Shown: piece by piece, positions 34,487-42,886 of the stretch | Layout: every line of letters starts with the position of its first letter | How positions within the stretch are numbered: position 1 is the first letter of the stretch | Assembly (NCBI RefSeq): GCF_014201465.1 | Contig: NZ_JACHEP010000013.1 | Span: 1-64,000 of the forward strand | Length of the DNA: 64,000 nucleotides | Direction: 5' to 3' | Source: Anoxybacteroides tepidamans | GTDB lineage: Bacteria; Bacillota; Bacilli; Bacillales; Anoxybacillaceae | The notes under the pieces: generated by a model | Seen by the model: the letters and a program-made list of their open reading frames with translations, nothing else | The model's database searches: none | Told to the model about the DNA's origin: nothing | Position numbers and translations under genes: made by a program

Positions 34487-34535
34487 ACACAATATATAGT
34501 ATGTATCGATAAAAAAATCATACTATATATTGTTT
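34487..34535 (+). promoter_or_regulatory. Two NrdR boxes upstream of nrdJ
   Basis: ACACAATATATAGTAT (34487-34502) matches the NrdR consensus ACACWATATATWGTGT in 15 of 16 bases, and ATACTATATATTGTTT (34520-34535) in 14 of 16. They start 33 bp apart, three helical turns, the spacing at which NrdR binds cooperatively. They overlap the presumable promoter (TTGACA 34458, TTGACC 34477 are -35 candidates), so NrdR would repress nrdJ when dATP is plentiful. Confidence 0.85.
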
Positions 34536-34635
34536 TTTTATTGATTTTTTTCATGCCAGTATGGTAATTTAATCTAGACAGAATTTGCAGGCAAAAAGAT
34601 GATGTACAATTAGAAAGAAGAGGAGAGATTGAAGA

Positions 34636-35421
34636 ATGACGGTTGCGTCTTCGGAAAAAATGAAAATTGATATTGTGAAACTAAACGAGGATATTTGCCT
34701 TTTTCCACAAGTTCATCCGATTACGGAAGATATGAAAATTACGCATAAAGGTGTTTCTCGTTTAGTGATGCTCGATCGCTATTCGTTTAAAGATACGGAA
34801 AAATTAACGCTAAGAGTTGGCGATTTTGTCGTATTAACGGTCAAAGAAGATCCGAAGTTTCCGGCGCGCGGGCTTGGATTTATTGTCGATATTGATTGGG
34901 AAGCGAAAAAAGCAAAAGTGCTTGTCGAGGAAGACTATCGAAGCGTGCTTGAAGGTGAGGAAGCGGAAACAGGCGTTGTCGTCCGTTCACTTGATACGAT
35001 CGACAAGCCGCTTGAAATCTTTTACGAGCAAATCGCGAAACGAAATGCGACGGGTTTGGCTGCTGTGGAAAAAACGGAAGAAAAGCGGAAAGAATGGTTT
35101 GAAAAGTTTTATCAAGAGTTGGTCAGCTTAAATTTTGTTCCGGCAGGACGCGTGTTGTACGGCGCAGGCTCTGGTACGGAAGTGACGTATTTTAACTGCT
35201 ACGTGATGCCGTTTGTCAAAGATTCGCGTGAAGGTATTTCTGAGCATCGCAAGCAAGTGATGGAAATTATGAGCCGTGGCGGCGGCGTCGGAACGAACGG
35301 TTCTACGCTTCGGCCACGCAATACGCTCGCGCGCGGGGTCAACGGAAAATCGTCCGGATCGGTTTCATGGCTTGACGACATTGCAAAACTTACCCATCTT
35401 GTGGAACAAGGTGGCTCCCGT
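34636..35421 (+). CDS. nrdJ: Class II (B12-dependent) ribonucleotide reductase, exon 1
   Basis: First 262 codons of adenosylcobalamin-dependent NrdJ, which reduces ribonucleotides without oxygen. The complete reading frame is 34636-35421 + 35770-36420 + 37617-38747, 855 residues, the usual class II length. Exon 1 contains an N-terminal accessory region (about 1-120) and the beginning of the ten-stranded barrel with FVPAGRVLYGAGSGTE, Cys188 in YFNCYV (redox pair) and MSRGGGVGTNGSTLRPRN. It ends with GGSR; the CUCCCGU of the last codons pairs perfectly with GCGGGAG in the intron, ending in the U-G pair at the splice site. Without splicing, translation stops at TAA 35422. Confidence 0.93.
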
Positions 35422-35769
35422 TAACAAAGCGCCATCGGCGGGAGTAAAATCTCGTGAATTGCTGGGACACCCTAAAGCCAATTGGACCACAACGTAGCTG
35501 GCAACGGCAGGCGTGACGGTGTAAAAACCAATTGGATGGAACAATGGGCGACCAGCAGCCAAGCATCTCTGGAAACGGAGATGAAGGTTCAGAGACTATC
35601 GAAACTTCCTCGTTCATCGTGGAAGGAGTAGACCACCCTCATCGGTAACGAGGGGATGGGGCACGAGACAAAGAGGATTCCTCTTTGATGAGATAGTCCG
35701 ACCTCTAGTGAAAGCTAGAGAGTGTGGCAGAAATGACCACACCCGCTCGTTGGAGTGAGTAACAAATGG
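35422..35769 (+). ncRNA. Group I intron 1 in nrdJ, ORF-less
   Basis: A 348-nt self-splicing intron. P1: exon CTCCCGT with guide GCGGGAG near 35440. P7: GACTAT (35594-35599, in the R motif GGTTCAGAGACTAT) with ATAGTC (35693-35698, in the S motif GATGAGATAGTCC). P8: CAAAGAGG-ATT-CCTCTTTG. P9: CTCTAG-TGAAAG-CTAGAG, followed by GTGTGG/CCACAC. The last base is G. Removal joins GGC TCC CGT to CGC GGC GCA, restoring GGSRRGAQMIML, a universally conserved NrdJ stretch. Confidence 0.92.
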
Positions 35770-36420
35770 CGCGGCGCACAAATGATTATGTTGGCCGATT
35801 GGCATCCCGACATTATTGAATTCATTATTTCGAAAATGCAAAACCCGCGAATTTTGCGTTATTTGCTAGAAAACACAGAAGATGAAGGCATTCAAAAAGC
35901 AGCGAAAGAAAAGCTGAAATTTACGCCACTAACGGAACAAGAACGTGCGATGTATCAGGGCATTGTGAATTATAAAAACATGCCGGGATACGGCGGGTTT
36001 AGCGAAAAAATTATTAAAGACGCGGAAGAAAAGTTACGCATAGGCGGCACGTATAGCGTGCACAATCCGGACTTTTTAACGGGAGCAAACATTTCCGTTT
36101 GCTTAACGAAAGAGTTTATGGAGGCAGTGGAAAAAGACGAAGAATACGAACTGCGCTTCCCGGACGTTGAAACGTATTCGGAAGAAGAAATGCGCATCTA
36201 TAACGAAAAATGGCACGAAGTCGGTGATGTGCGTGAATGGGAGAAAATGGGCTATCGCGTCCGCGTGTACCGTAAAATTCGTGCGCGCGAACTATGGAAG
36301 CTCATTAACATTTGCGCAACGTATTCCGCCGAACCAGGCATTTTCTTTATCGACAACGCCAACGACATGACGAACGCCAGAGCGTACGGACAAAAAGTAG
36401 TCGCAACAAATCCGTGTGGT
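35770..36420 (+). CDS. nrdJ: Class II ribonucleotide reductase, exon 2
   Basis: Codons 263-479. It begins RGAQMIMLADWHPDI and ends VVATNPCG, containing the finger-loop active site: PCG includes the thiyl-radical cysteine neighbourhood (Cys478) and NISVCLTKEF the substrate-binding strand. An apparent start ATG near 35755 is intron sequence and must not be used. The cut after NPCG splits the most conserved motif (NPCGEQPL) of all class I/II reductases. Confidence 0.92.
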
Positions 36421-37616
36421 GAATAGTTTGCCTCACGTAAAAAACTGCGGAATAAAGCAGGAACCCTGAGATGGGAACCTGAACCGAAGGCTGAGCCTAA
36501 AAACTCAGTCAGGGGCAACGCATACGGAGTGAACCTGCCTATATAAAAGGCAGAATATAATCTCCGCAAGAGGCCGCAGCATTACACACGCTTTTTTACA
36601 AGGATGGTGTACTGCCGAATGAATAGAGGGTATGCCGGATTTTATAGAGGTTTTTATTTGAGAAGTTCTTATGAATATGCATATGCTAAATATTTAGATT
36701 ATCATTTGATTCAATGGGGATACGAGGATCAAGTTTTTGATCTAGGTTATAGGTTATACAAGCCAGACTTCTTTATTTATGATGATAATGGGAATGTTTG
36801 TAGAATAGTGGAAGTTAAATCAAGAAACAAGAGGGAGATAGAAAAAGCTTTAAATGATTTAACTGAAATTCATCGTAAATATGGCATTGAATGTGAGTTA
36901 GTTTCTTATGAGAAACTTCGAGTAATCTATAAACAGTTGCCTTTTACGTTGACGAGTACTATCGAAGAATGGATAAATTCAAATGAGACTACTATTAGTA
37001 AAGTCGCCTCTGGTAGTTTAAACGGCCATTACAGTATGAAGCATCGAGAGGATACAAAGAAAAAAATTGGTGAACACACAAGGAAGTTGTGGGAAACTGA
37101 TAGTTATGCAAAGCAAAGAATGTTAGAAGAGCTAAGAAAGTCTGGATTATCACAAAAAGGAAAGATTAAAATCCCTAGGGGAAAAAAGGATTTGCAAGAA
37201 CTGCGGTGGCTGCTTCACTGTAATAAAAACTGCATCAAAAAAATTTTGTAGTCAATCGTGTGCCGGTAAGAATGCAATGAAAAAAGCGACTGAAGTATAT
37301 GTTAGTAAAAGAGAGAGATTACATGTCGAAATAAGAAACTACACTATTCAATGGTCGAAACTAAATAAAGAGGTTGTTCTCAATGCGAAGTTAAATAAAG
37401 TTAGTACAGTTATTGCCCCATTATTAAATGAAATTCAAGATTTGTTTGGAGTAAAGGATCTTAGAGTGATTTCAAAAGCTGTTTTTGGAAAAGATTTAGG
37501 AAGAAAAGAACTTCTTAAGTTTATGAAGAGCGTGTGTAATGAAAACGTATGCTGAGCTAACGGGAAATGAACCGTTAGAACTATCGGATAAAAAGCCGAT
37601 AGGGTAACATAAACTG
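36421..37616 (+). ncRNA. Group I intron 2 in nrdJ, with homing endonuclease
   Basis: A 1,196-nt intron. P1: exon CGTGTGGT with GCCTCACG (36430 region), one U-U mismatch and the closing U-G. P3: CTGCGG (about 36447) with CCGCAG (about 36574). P7: GCATACG (36520-36526) with CGTATGC (37546-37552). P8: CATTACACACGC (36580-36591) with GCGTGTGTAATG (37530-37541), 12 perfect pairs; the endonuclease gene lies in its loop. P9 hairpins CTAACGG/CCGTTAG and CTATCGG/CCGATAG follow. A CTGCC/GGCAG hairpin between P7 and P3 is like P7.1 of group IA. It ends in G before GAA CAA CCA (EQP). Confidence 0.9.
36619..37555 (+). pseudogene. Intron homing endonuclease, frameshifted
   Basis: A PD-(D/E)XK-type homing endonuclease of about 310 residues. 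ATG 36619 follows AGGATGGTG (ATG 36604 also possible). Domains: RSSYEYAYAKYLDYHL, then LYKPDFFIYDD...CRIVEVKSRN with the catalytic D and ExK; a NUMOD3-like segment GHYSMKHREDTKKKIGEHTRKLW near residue 145; and a zinc ribbon RICKNCGGCF...FCSQSCAGK read in another frame. Frame 0 ends at 37251; the shift occurs at the A6 run in GGGGAAAAAAGG (about 37181-37192), one base too many. The C-terminal part (to 37555) is AT-rich and Lys-rich. Recently damaged, or rescued by slippage. Confidence 0.75.
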
Positions 37617-38747
37617 GAACAACCACTTGCACCTTATTCTGTGTGCAATTTAGCCGCGATTAATTTGGCGAACATGGTCGATAAAGAAAAGAAAGTCGTC
37701 GATTACGAAAAATTAAAACGGACGGTCGAAATTGGTGTCCGTATGCAAGATAACGTCATTGATGCAACGCCGTACTTCCTTGAAGAAAATAAAAAACAAG
37801 CGCTTGGGGAGCGCCGCGTCGGTCTTGGCGTGATGGGATTAGCCGATTTGCTCATCTACTGCGAAAGAGAGTACGGTTCCGAAGAAGGCAACCAGCTTGT
37901 TGACGAAGTGTTTCAAACGATCGCCACAACCGCATACCGCGCGTCGATCGAATTGGCGAAAGAAAAAGGAAGCTTTCCGTTTTTAGTCGGTGAAACGGAT
38001 GAAGAAACTGTACGCTTGCGCGAAGCGTTTATTAACACCGGTTATATGAAAAAAATGCCGGACGATATTCGCCAAGATATTTTAAAATACGGCATTCGCA
38101 ACTCGCATTTATTAACGGTTGCTCCGACTGGATCTACTGGGACGATGATCGGCGTGTCAACAGGACTTGAACCATATTTTTCCTTTTCTTATTACCGAAG
38201 CGGTCGTCTTGGCAAGTTTATTGAAGTGAAAGCGGATATCGTCCAAGAATATTTGGACAAGCATCCGGAAGCGGATCCGAACAATTTGCCGCATTGGTTT
38301 GTGACAGCGATGGATTTATCGCCGGAAGCGCATGCCGATGTGCAATGTATCATTCAGCGTTGGGTCGACTCAAGCCTTTCTAAAACCGTTAACGCGCCAA
38401 GAGGCTATACAGTCGAGCAAGTACAAAAAGTATATGAGCGGTTATGGCGCGGCGGGGCAAAAGGCGGTACGGTGTATGTTGACGGTAGCCGTGATTCGCA
38501 AGTATTGACGTTAAAAGCAGAAGAAAATACGCTTGAGGAACAGCTTGAATTGTTGCCAGAAGAAAATAAAGAGAAAAAACGTGCCGTTGCGCTCGTTGAG
38601 ACGATTCCAGATTTACGAGCAACCGATGTGACGATCGGTTCAGAAGTTGGCAACATTTGTCCGGTATGCCGCGAGGGAACGGTTGAAGAAATCGGCGGCT
38701 GCAACACGTGCACAAGCTGCGGCGCACAGTTGAAGTGCGGATTGTAA
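37617..38747 (+). CDS. nrdJ: Class II ribonucleotide reductase, exon 3
   Basis: Codons 480-855 with stop. It begins EQPLAPYSVCNLAAINLANM, directly continuing NPCG, then NVIDATPYFLEENKKQALGERRVGLGVMGLADLL and VAPTGSTGTMIGVSTGLEPYFSF, the nucleotide loop. The C-terminus is the zinc-ribbon tail with CPVC...GGCNTCTSCGAQLKCGL, whose cysteines shuttle reducing equivalents from thioredoxin. Codon use matches the host, unlike the AT-rich intron ORF. A terminator lies three bases after the stop. Confidence 0.93.
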   Translation, partial: EQPLAPYSVCNLAAINLANMVDKEKKVVDYEKLKRTVEIGVRMQDNVIDATPYFLEENKKQALGERRVGLGVMGLADLLIYCEREYGSEEGNQLVDEVFQTIATTAYRASIELAKEKGSFPFLVGETDEETVRLREAFINTGYMKKMPDDIRQDILKYGIRNSHLLTVAPTGSTGTMIGVSTGLEPYFSFSYYRSGRLGKFIEVKADIVQEYLDKHPEADPNNLPHWFVTAMDLSPEAHADVQCIIQRWVDSSLSKTVNAPRGYTVEQVQKVYERLWRGGAKGGTVYVDGSRDSQVLTLKAEENTLEEQLELLPEENKEKKRAVALVETIPDLRATDVTIGSEVGNICPVCREGTVEEIGGCNTCTSCGAQLKCGL

Positions 38748-38750
38748 AAA

Positions 38751-38778
38751 GGAATGGGTTCCCCATTCCTTTTTATTT
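38751..38778 (+). terminator. nrdJ terminator
   Basis: GGAATGGG-TTC-CCCATTCC followed by TTTTTATTTT. Confidence 0.88.
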
Positions 38779-38796
38779 TGGATACAATTGTATTTC

Positions 38797-38836
38797 ATCA
38801 CCTCATGACAATCAACCATACTAACAATGAGGTGAT
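38797..38836 (+). promoter_or_regulatory. Inverted repeat covering splB ribosome site
   Basis: ATCACCTCAT (38797-38806) and ATGAGGTGAT (38827-38836) are perfect 10-bp arms around a 20-nt loop; the right arm is the splB Shine-Dalgarno (GAGGTGAT). CATACTA at 38817-38823 inside the loop equals the sigma-G -10 consensus, but a clear -35 is not visible. It may be a translational lock or an operator. Confidence 0.5.
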
Positions 38837-38839
38837 TGC

Positions 38840-39865
38840 ATGAAGCCATTTATTCCTCAGCTTGTTTATTTTGAGCCAGAAGCGCTCCATTATCCGCTCG
38901 GCCAAGAATTGAAACAGAAATTCGAAAAGATGAACATTGAAATTCGTGAAACGACGTCGCACAACCAAGTACGCAGCATTCCGGGTGACACGGAATTGCA
39001 GCAATACCGAAACGCGAAATCGACGCTCGTTGTCGGAGTCCGGAGAACGCTTAAATTCGATACGTCTAAGCCGTCAGCGGAGTATGCGATTCCTCTCGCA
39101 ACCGGCTGCATGGGCCATTGCCATTATTGCTATTTGCAAACGACGCTCGGAAGCAAGTCCTACATTCGTGTATACGTCAACCTTGATGAAATTTTTTCTC
39201 AAGCGAAAAAGTACATTGATGAGCGCGCTCCGGAAATTACGCGCTTTGAGGCCGCTTGTACATCGGACATTGTCGGCATCGACCACTTGACTCATTCTTT
39301 AAAAAAAGCGATCGAATTTATTGGAGTGACCGAATACGGGCGGCTTCGTTTTGTCACAAAATATGAACACGTCGATCATTTGCTTGATGCAAAACATAAC
39401 GGGAAAACACGCTTTCGTTTTAGCGTCAATTCACGGTATGTCATTCAAAACTTTGAGCCAGGAACATCCTCATTTGAAGCGCGTCTTGAAGCAGCTAGAA
39501 AGGTCGCACGCGCTGGTTACCCGCTCGGTTTTATCGTCGCGCCGATTTACATGCACGACGGATGGGAAGAAGGATATTTGGAGTTATTCGAGCGATTATA
39601 TGAACAGCTTACAGGGGTGAATACGTCCGATTTAACATTCGAATTAATCCAGCACCGATTCACAAAACCGGCAAAGGCTGTCATTCAAAAACGTTATCCG
39701 AAAACGAAGCTTGATTTGGATGAGAGCAAACGGAAATATAAATGGGGACGATACGGAATCGGCAAATACGTATATCAAGATGAGGATGCGAAGCGGCTTG
39801 AGGAGACGATGAAACATTATATTGCGCAATTTTTCCCAGAGGCAAAGGTACAATATTTCACATAA
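38840..39865 (+). CDS. splB: Spore photoproduct lyase
   Basis: A 341-residue radical-SAM enzyme that repairs 5-thyminyl-5,6-dihydrothymine in germinating spores. The 4Fe-4S cluster ligands are Cys90, Cys94 and Cys97 in CMGHCHYC; Cys140 (FEAACTSDI) is the H-atom donor equivalent to Cys141 in B. subtilis. IPLATGC, RFVTKYEHVD and FRFSVNSRYV are family blocks. splA is not adjacent. The ATG follows GAGGTGATTGC, which is part of an inverted repeat. It confirms a spore former. Confidence 0.95.
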   Translation: MKPFIPQLVYFEPEALHYPLGQELKQKFEKMNIEIRETTSHNQVRSIPGDTELQQYRNAKSTLVVGVRRTLKFDTSKPSAEYAIPLATGCMGHCHYCYLQTTLGSKSYIRVYVNLDEIFSQAKKYIDERAPEITRFEAACTSDIVGIDHLTHSLKKAIEFIGVTEYGRLRFVTKYEHVDHLLDAKHNGKTRFRFSVNSRYVIQNFEPGTSSFEARLEAARKVARAGYPLGFIVAPIYMHDGWEEGYLELFERLYEQLTGVNTSDLTFELIQHRFTKPAKAVIQKRYPKTKLDLDESKRKYKWGRYGIGKYVYQDEDAKRLEETMKHYIAQFFPEAKVQYFT

Positions 39866-39878
39866 TTAACTCTTGTCC

Positions 39879-39906
39879 TTGTCAATTTACCATCCCATGA
39901 TATAAT
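39879..39906 (+). promoter_or_regulatory. mntR promoter
   Basis: TTGTCA at 39879, 16 bp, TATAAT at 39901 with TGA before it (extended -10). mntR starts 51 bp further on. Confidence 0.7.
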
Positions 39907-39957
39907 AATACTGATTGCTATTTTTGGATCAGTATTGGTTTACGGGAGGGGACTATT

Positions 39958-40386
39958 ATGCCGACACCAAGCATGGAGGACTATATCGAGCAGATCTATA
40001 TTCTAATTGAAGAAAAAGGATATGCGAGAGTATCGGATATTGCTGAGGCTTTGTCCGTTCATCCCTCCTCTGTTACAAAAATGGTGCAAAAACTGGATAA
40101 AGATGAATATTTAGTATATGAAAAATATCGTGGTCTTGTGTTGACAGCGAAAGGAAAAAAAATCGGCAAACGGCTTGTGTACCGACATGAATTGCTGGAA
40201 CAATTTATGCGCATTATCGGCGTTGATGAAGAAAACATTTATCGCGATGTTGAGGGAATTGAACATCACTTAAGCTGGAATGCGATTGACCGCATCGGTG
40301 ATTTAGTACAATATTTTCAAGAGGATCCAGAGCGTATTCAAGAGCTTCGCAACGTTCAAAAACAAAACGAGCAAAATATAGAGTAA
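39958..40386 (+). CDS. mntR: Manganese transport regulator MntR
   Basis: A 142-residue DtxR-family repressor; with Mn2+ it shuts off Mn uptake. The winged HTH is [34 protein letters not shown] (about 20-55); metal ligands Asp8 and Glu11 (MEDYIEQIY) and the dimerisation-domain ligands in RHELLEQF and EGIEHHLS are all kept. No SH3 domain, as in Bacillus. ATG 39958 follows GGGAGGGGACTATT. The stop is within its terminator. Confidence 0.94.
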   Translation: MPTPSMEDYIEQIYILIEEKGYARVSDIAEALSVHPSSVTKMVQKLDKDEYLVYEKYRGLVLTAKGKKIGKRLVYRHELLEQFMRIIGVDEENIYRDVEGIEHHLSWNAIDRIGDLVQYFQEDPERIQELRNVQKQNEQNIE

Positions 40387-40405
40387 GGTTCCTTACTCTT
40401 TTTTT
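40381..40405 (+). terminator. mntR terminator
   Basis: GAGTAAGG-TT-CCTTACTC followed by TTTTTTT. The stop TAA forms part of the left arm. Confidence 0.88.
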
Positions 40406-40473
40406 GTTTTTAATACTAAATCCCTCTCCCCTTTCTTATACATATATAAAACCGCCAGGAGGGGGCTTTCATC

Positions 40474-41358
40474 GTGGACGTTGACATCGTGTTTTCAGGG
40501 GGTGGCGTGAAAGGATTTGCACTTATTGGCGCTTATGAAGCGATTGAAGCCAAAGGGCTTCGGCTGAAGCGGATTGCCGGAACGAGTGCAGGCTCGCTTA
40601 TTGCTGCATTGATTGCGTCTGGTTATACGAGCCAACAAATCATCGAGTTGCTCGATGAATTAGACTTGCAGCAGCTGCTTGATGAGCGCAGGGCGATCGT
40701 TCCATTGCCATTGATGAAATGGATATTTTTATATTGGAAAATGGGATTGTATAAAGGGGAAGTTCTAGAACGATGGCTAGAAAACGTTTTAGCCGCAAAG
40801 GGAGTCCGAACGTTTGCCGACTTGCCGAAAGAGTGCTTGTATGTCGTTGCATCGGATGTGACAAACGGCCGCATTCTTGTGTTGCCTACTGATTTGCCGC
40901 AATATGGTATCGATCCCGATACATTTTCGGTCGCGAAAGCGGTAAGAATGAGCGTCAGCATTCCGTATTTTTTCGAACCGGTCAAATTGCAAACTAATAC
41001 AGGAAAATTCGTCATTGTCGATGGAGGCGTTCTCAGTAACTTTCCTCTCTTTTTATTTGATGAAGAAAAAGAAGTGAAAAAGCGCCCTGTGCTCGGAATT
41101 CAGCTCAGCGCTAAACTTACTGAAAGACCGAAAAAGAACATTCGCAATGCGGTTGAACTGTACGAAGCGTTATTCAGCGCAATGAAAGAAGCGCATGACG
41201 CCCGCTACATTTCACGGCGGCATGAAAAAAATATCGTTTTTATTCCCGTTCATCATGTGCTTCCTACGGAATTTGCGATGACAAGCGAGGAGAGAGAGCG
41301 ATTGATCGAATACGGCAAAATGAAAACCGAGCAATTTTTTAAAAAGTGGGCATATTAA
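40474..41358 (+). CDS. yqhO: Patatin-like phospholipase YqhO
   Basis: A 294-residue patatin-family hydrolase with a Ser-Asp dyad. The oxyanion loop is FSGGGVKGFALIGAYEA, the nucleophile is in IAGTSAGSLIAA (GxSxG, about residue 37) and the Asp is in VIVDGGVLSNFP. It probably cleaves acyl esters at the membrane; the B. subtilis homologue has no defined substrate. GTG start at 40474 after AGGAGGGGGCTTTCATC. It converges with yqhP over a shared terminator. Confidence 0.9.
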   Translation: MDVDIVFSGGGVKGFALIGAYEAIEAKGLRLKRIAGTSAGSLIAALIASGYTSQQIIELLDELDLQQLLDERRAIVPLPLMKWIFLYWKMGLYKGEVLERWLENVLAAKGVRTFADLPKECLYVVASDVTNGRILVLPTDLPQYGIDPDTFSVAKAVRMSVSIPYFFEPVKLQTNTGKFVIVDGGVLSNFPLFLFDEEKEVKKRPVLGIQLSAKLTERPKKNIRNAVELYEALFSAMKEAHDARYISRRHEKNIVFIPVHHVLPTEFAMTSEERERLIEYGKMKTEQFFKKWAY

Positions 41359-41365
41359 AAAGAGA

Positions 41366-41396
41366 AATCGGGCTAAAATAACGCCCGATTCTTCTT
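41366..41396. terminator. Bidirectional terminator yqhO/yqhP
   Basis: AATCGGGC-TAAAATAAC-GCCCGATT followed by CTTCTTTTT. yqhP ends inside it from the other strand. Confidence 0.82.
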
Positions 41397-41744
41397 TTTC
41401 CCTTTTTTCCCTTCAATGACTGTTAAATGAGAGGTGCTTCGTTTTTTCTGTAAGCGGTGGTGCGTTCCTTTTTTTGAATGGGACAATGTTTTGACTGGCA
41501 GTTTTCGCTCCCGTTCGGCATACAGTTTTTTCGATTGGTGGACCGCTTTTAAGTAAGCGGATCGTTCCTTATTCTGCCGTTTATAAGCCAAATGGTAAAT
41601 GGCATAAAGGATAGCGACAATTAGCCCGATGAAAATGATGCGCCGGAAGAGCAGCGCTGGTTGTTCAAATAACATATAAACGAACCCGAGTGCTCCTAAA
41701 AAAAGGACAATCCCAATCAATGGATGAATGGTACGACGAAACAT
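41373..41744 (-). CDS. yqhP: YqhP family membrane protein
   Basis: A 123-residue protein with two N-terminal membrane helices (about 8-25 LIGIVLFLGALGFVYML and 34-52 IIFIGLIVAILYAIYHLAY) and a strongly basic C-terminal tail (KKGTHHRLQKKRSTSHLTVIEGKKGKKKNR). The same gene stands here in Bacillus and belongs to the SA1362/YqhP group. Function unknown. It lies 24 bp after yqhQ and is likely cotranscribed. Confidence 0.85.
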   Translation of the reverse strand: MFRRTIHPLIGIVLFLGALGFVYMLFEQPALLFRRIIFIGLIVAILYAIYHLAYKRQNKERSAYLKAVHQSKKLYAERERKLPVKTLSHSKKGTHHRLQKKRSTSHLTVIEGKKGKKKNRALF

Positions 41745-41768
41745 TGCGCACCCACCTCCTTCATAAAA

Positions 41769-42707
41769 TTACCGACTGGCTTTTGTTGTTTCCTGTTCTT
41801 CCAAACGAAGCAATTGCTGAAATGAAGCGATCGCGACTTCGACTTGATCATCACTTGGTTCTTTTGTCGTCAAAAGCTGTAGCCATAAGCCCGGGTAACC
41901 GAGCCAGCGCAATATTGGAACATCTCTCAGCCGGTTCGTAAACTGCAACACTTCAAACGAAATGCCGAGAACGACAGGAATTAAGGCAAGCCGGTTAACA
42001 ATTCTTACCCAGAGCGGATTGATCGGGACGAACATATAGACGAATACGCTGACGATGACCGTAAATAAAATAAAGCTGCTGCCGCACCGGTAATGAAGCC
42101 GCGATTGTTGCTGAACGTGTTCAACTGTGAGCGGCACCCCGTTTTCAAAGGCGTTAATGACTTTATGCTCTGCACCGTGATATTGGAACACGCGCTTCAC
42201 AAGCGGTGTAAGCGAAATAAAATAAATATATAAAAGCAACAGCAATAACTTAAAAGTCCCTTCTACGAAAATTTGCGCCATTTTTGACGGGAAAATCGGT
42301 TTTGTAAAGTTGGCCAAAAAGGCTGGGATCATCGTAAAGAGAAATTTTCCAAACAAGAATGATAATACTCCGAGTACGGCGACGCCAAGAACGAGCGATA
42401 ACTTTGACTCCTCTTTTTTCGTTTCATTCAGCGCATTGTGATCGTTCGGATCCAAATCGTAACGTTCGCTCGCAAATTGAAAATGTTTCGCCCCGTTTGC
42501 GCTCGCTTCTAAAATGGCTACGATTCCGCGGATAAACGGAATTTTTTTCAGAAACGACAACGTTCGATTCGTTTGACGTCGTACATGAAAATACTCGATC
42601 GATTTGTCTTTGCGGCGAATCGCGGTCACGGAATGCTTCTTTCCGGCAAACATCACACCTTCCACAACCGCCTGACCGCCATATATCGGTTTCATTGCTT
42701 TCTCCAT
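41769..42707 (-). CDS. yqhQ: YqhQ (DUF1385) membrane protein
   Basis: A 312-residue DUF1385 protein: KPIYGGQAVVEGVMFAGKKHSVTAIRRKD at the start, PFIRGIVAILEA, and the very conserved YHGAEHKVINAFENG and HYRCGSSFILF blocks in the middle. Four to five membrane helices lie between about 105 and 275. The HGAEHK motif suggests a metal site. The family is widely kept in Firmicutes but its role is not established. ATG 42707 or 42695 can be the start. Confidence 0.9.
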   Translation of the reverse strand: MEKAMKPIYGGQAVVEGVMFAGKKHSVTAIRRKDKSIEYFHVRRQTNRTLSFLKKIPFIRGIVAILEASANGAKHFQFASERYDLDPNDHNALNETKKEESKLSLVLGVAVLGVLSFLFGKFLFTMIPAFLANFTKPIFPSKMAQIFVEGTFKLLLLLLYIYFISLTPLVKRVFQYHGAEHKVINAFENGVPLTVEHVQQQSRLHYRCGSSFILFTVIVSVFVYMFVPINPLWVRIVNRLALIPVVLGISFEVLQFTNRLRDVPILRWLGYPGLWLQLLTTKEPSDDQVEVAIASFQQLLRLEEQETTKASR

Positions 42708-42886
42708 TGTTTACACCAACCTATTTCTATATTTATTATTCTATTCTACAAGAAATGGCCGGAAACCTCTAGGTTGATGATACGATTATCATTGCCAAAA
42801 ATAAAAATGGATAGACATGGTTTTGTAAATTCATTCATGAGTTTGTTCATGGAAGGCCATACTAAAAACGGAGGTGTCAAACGGCA

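Noticed and set aside
35755-36426. Independent start of a second reductase-like gene at 35755
   Set aside because: The first five codons belong to the 3' end of intron 1; RGAQMIML continues GGSR of exon 1 once the intron is removed.
37277-37555. A separate small gene in the second nrdJ intron
   Set aside because: Its frame extends upstream into the missing zinc ribbon of the endonuclease and lacks a ribosome site, so it is the shifted C-terminus of the same protein.
35422-37616. Group II introns in nrdJ
   Set aside because: No GTGYG 5' end, no domain V, no reverse transcriptase; P1 with U-G, P7 and final G point to group I.
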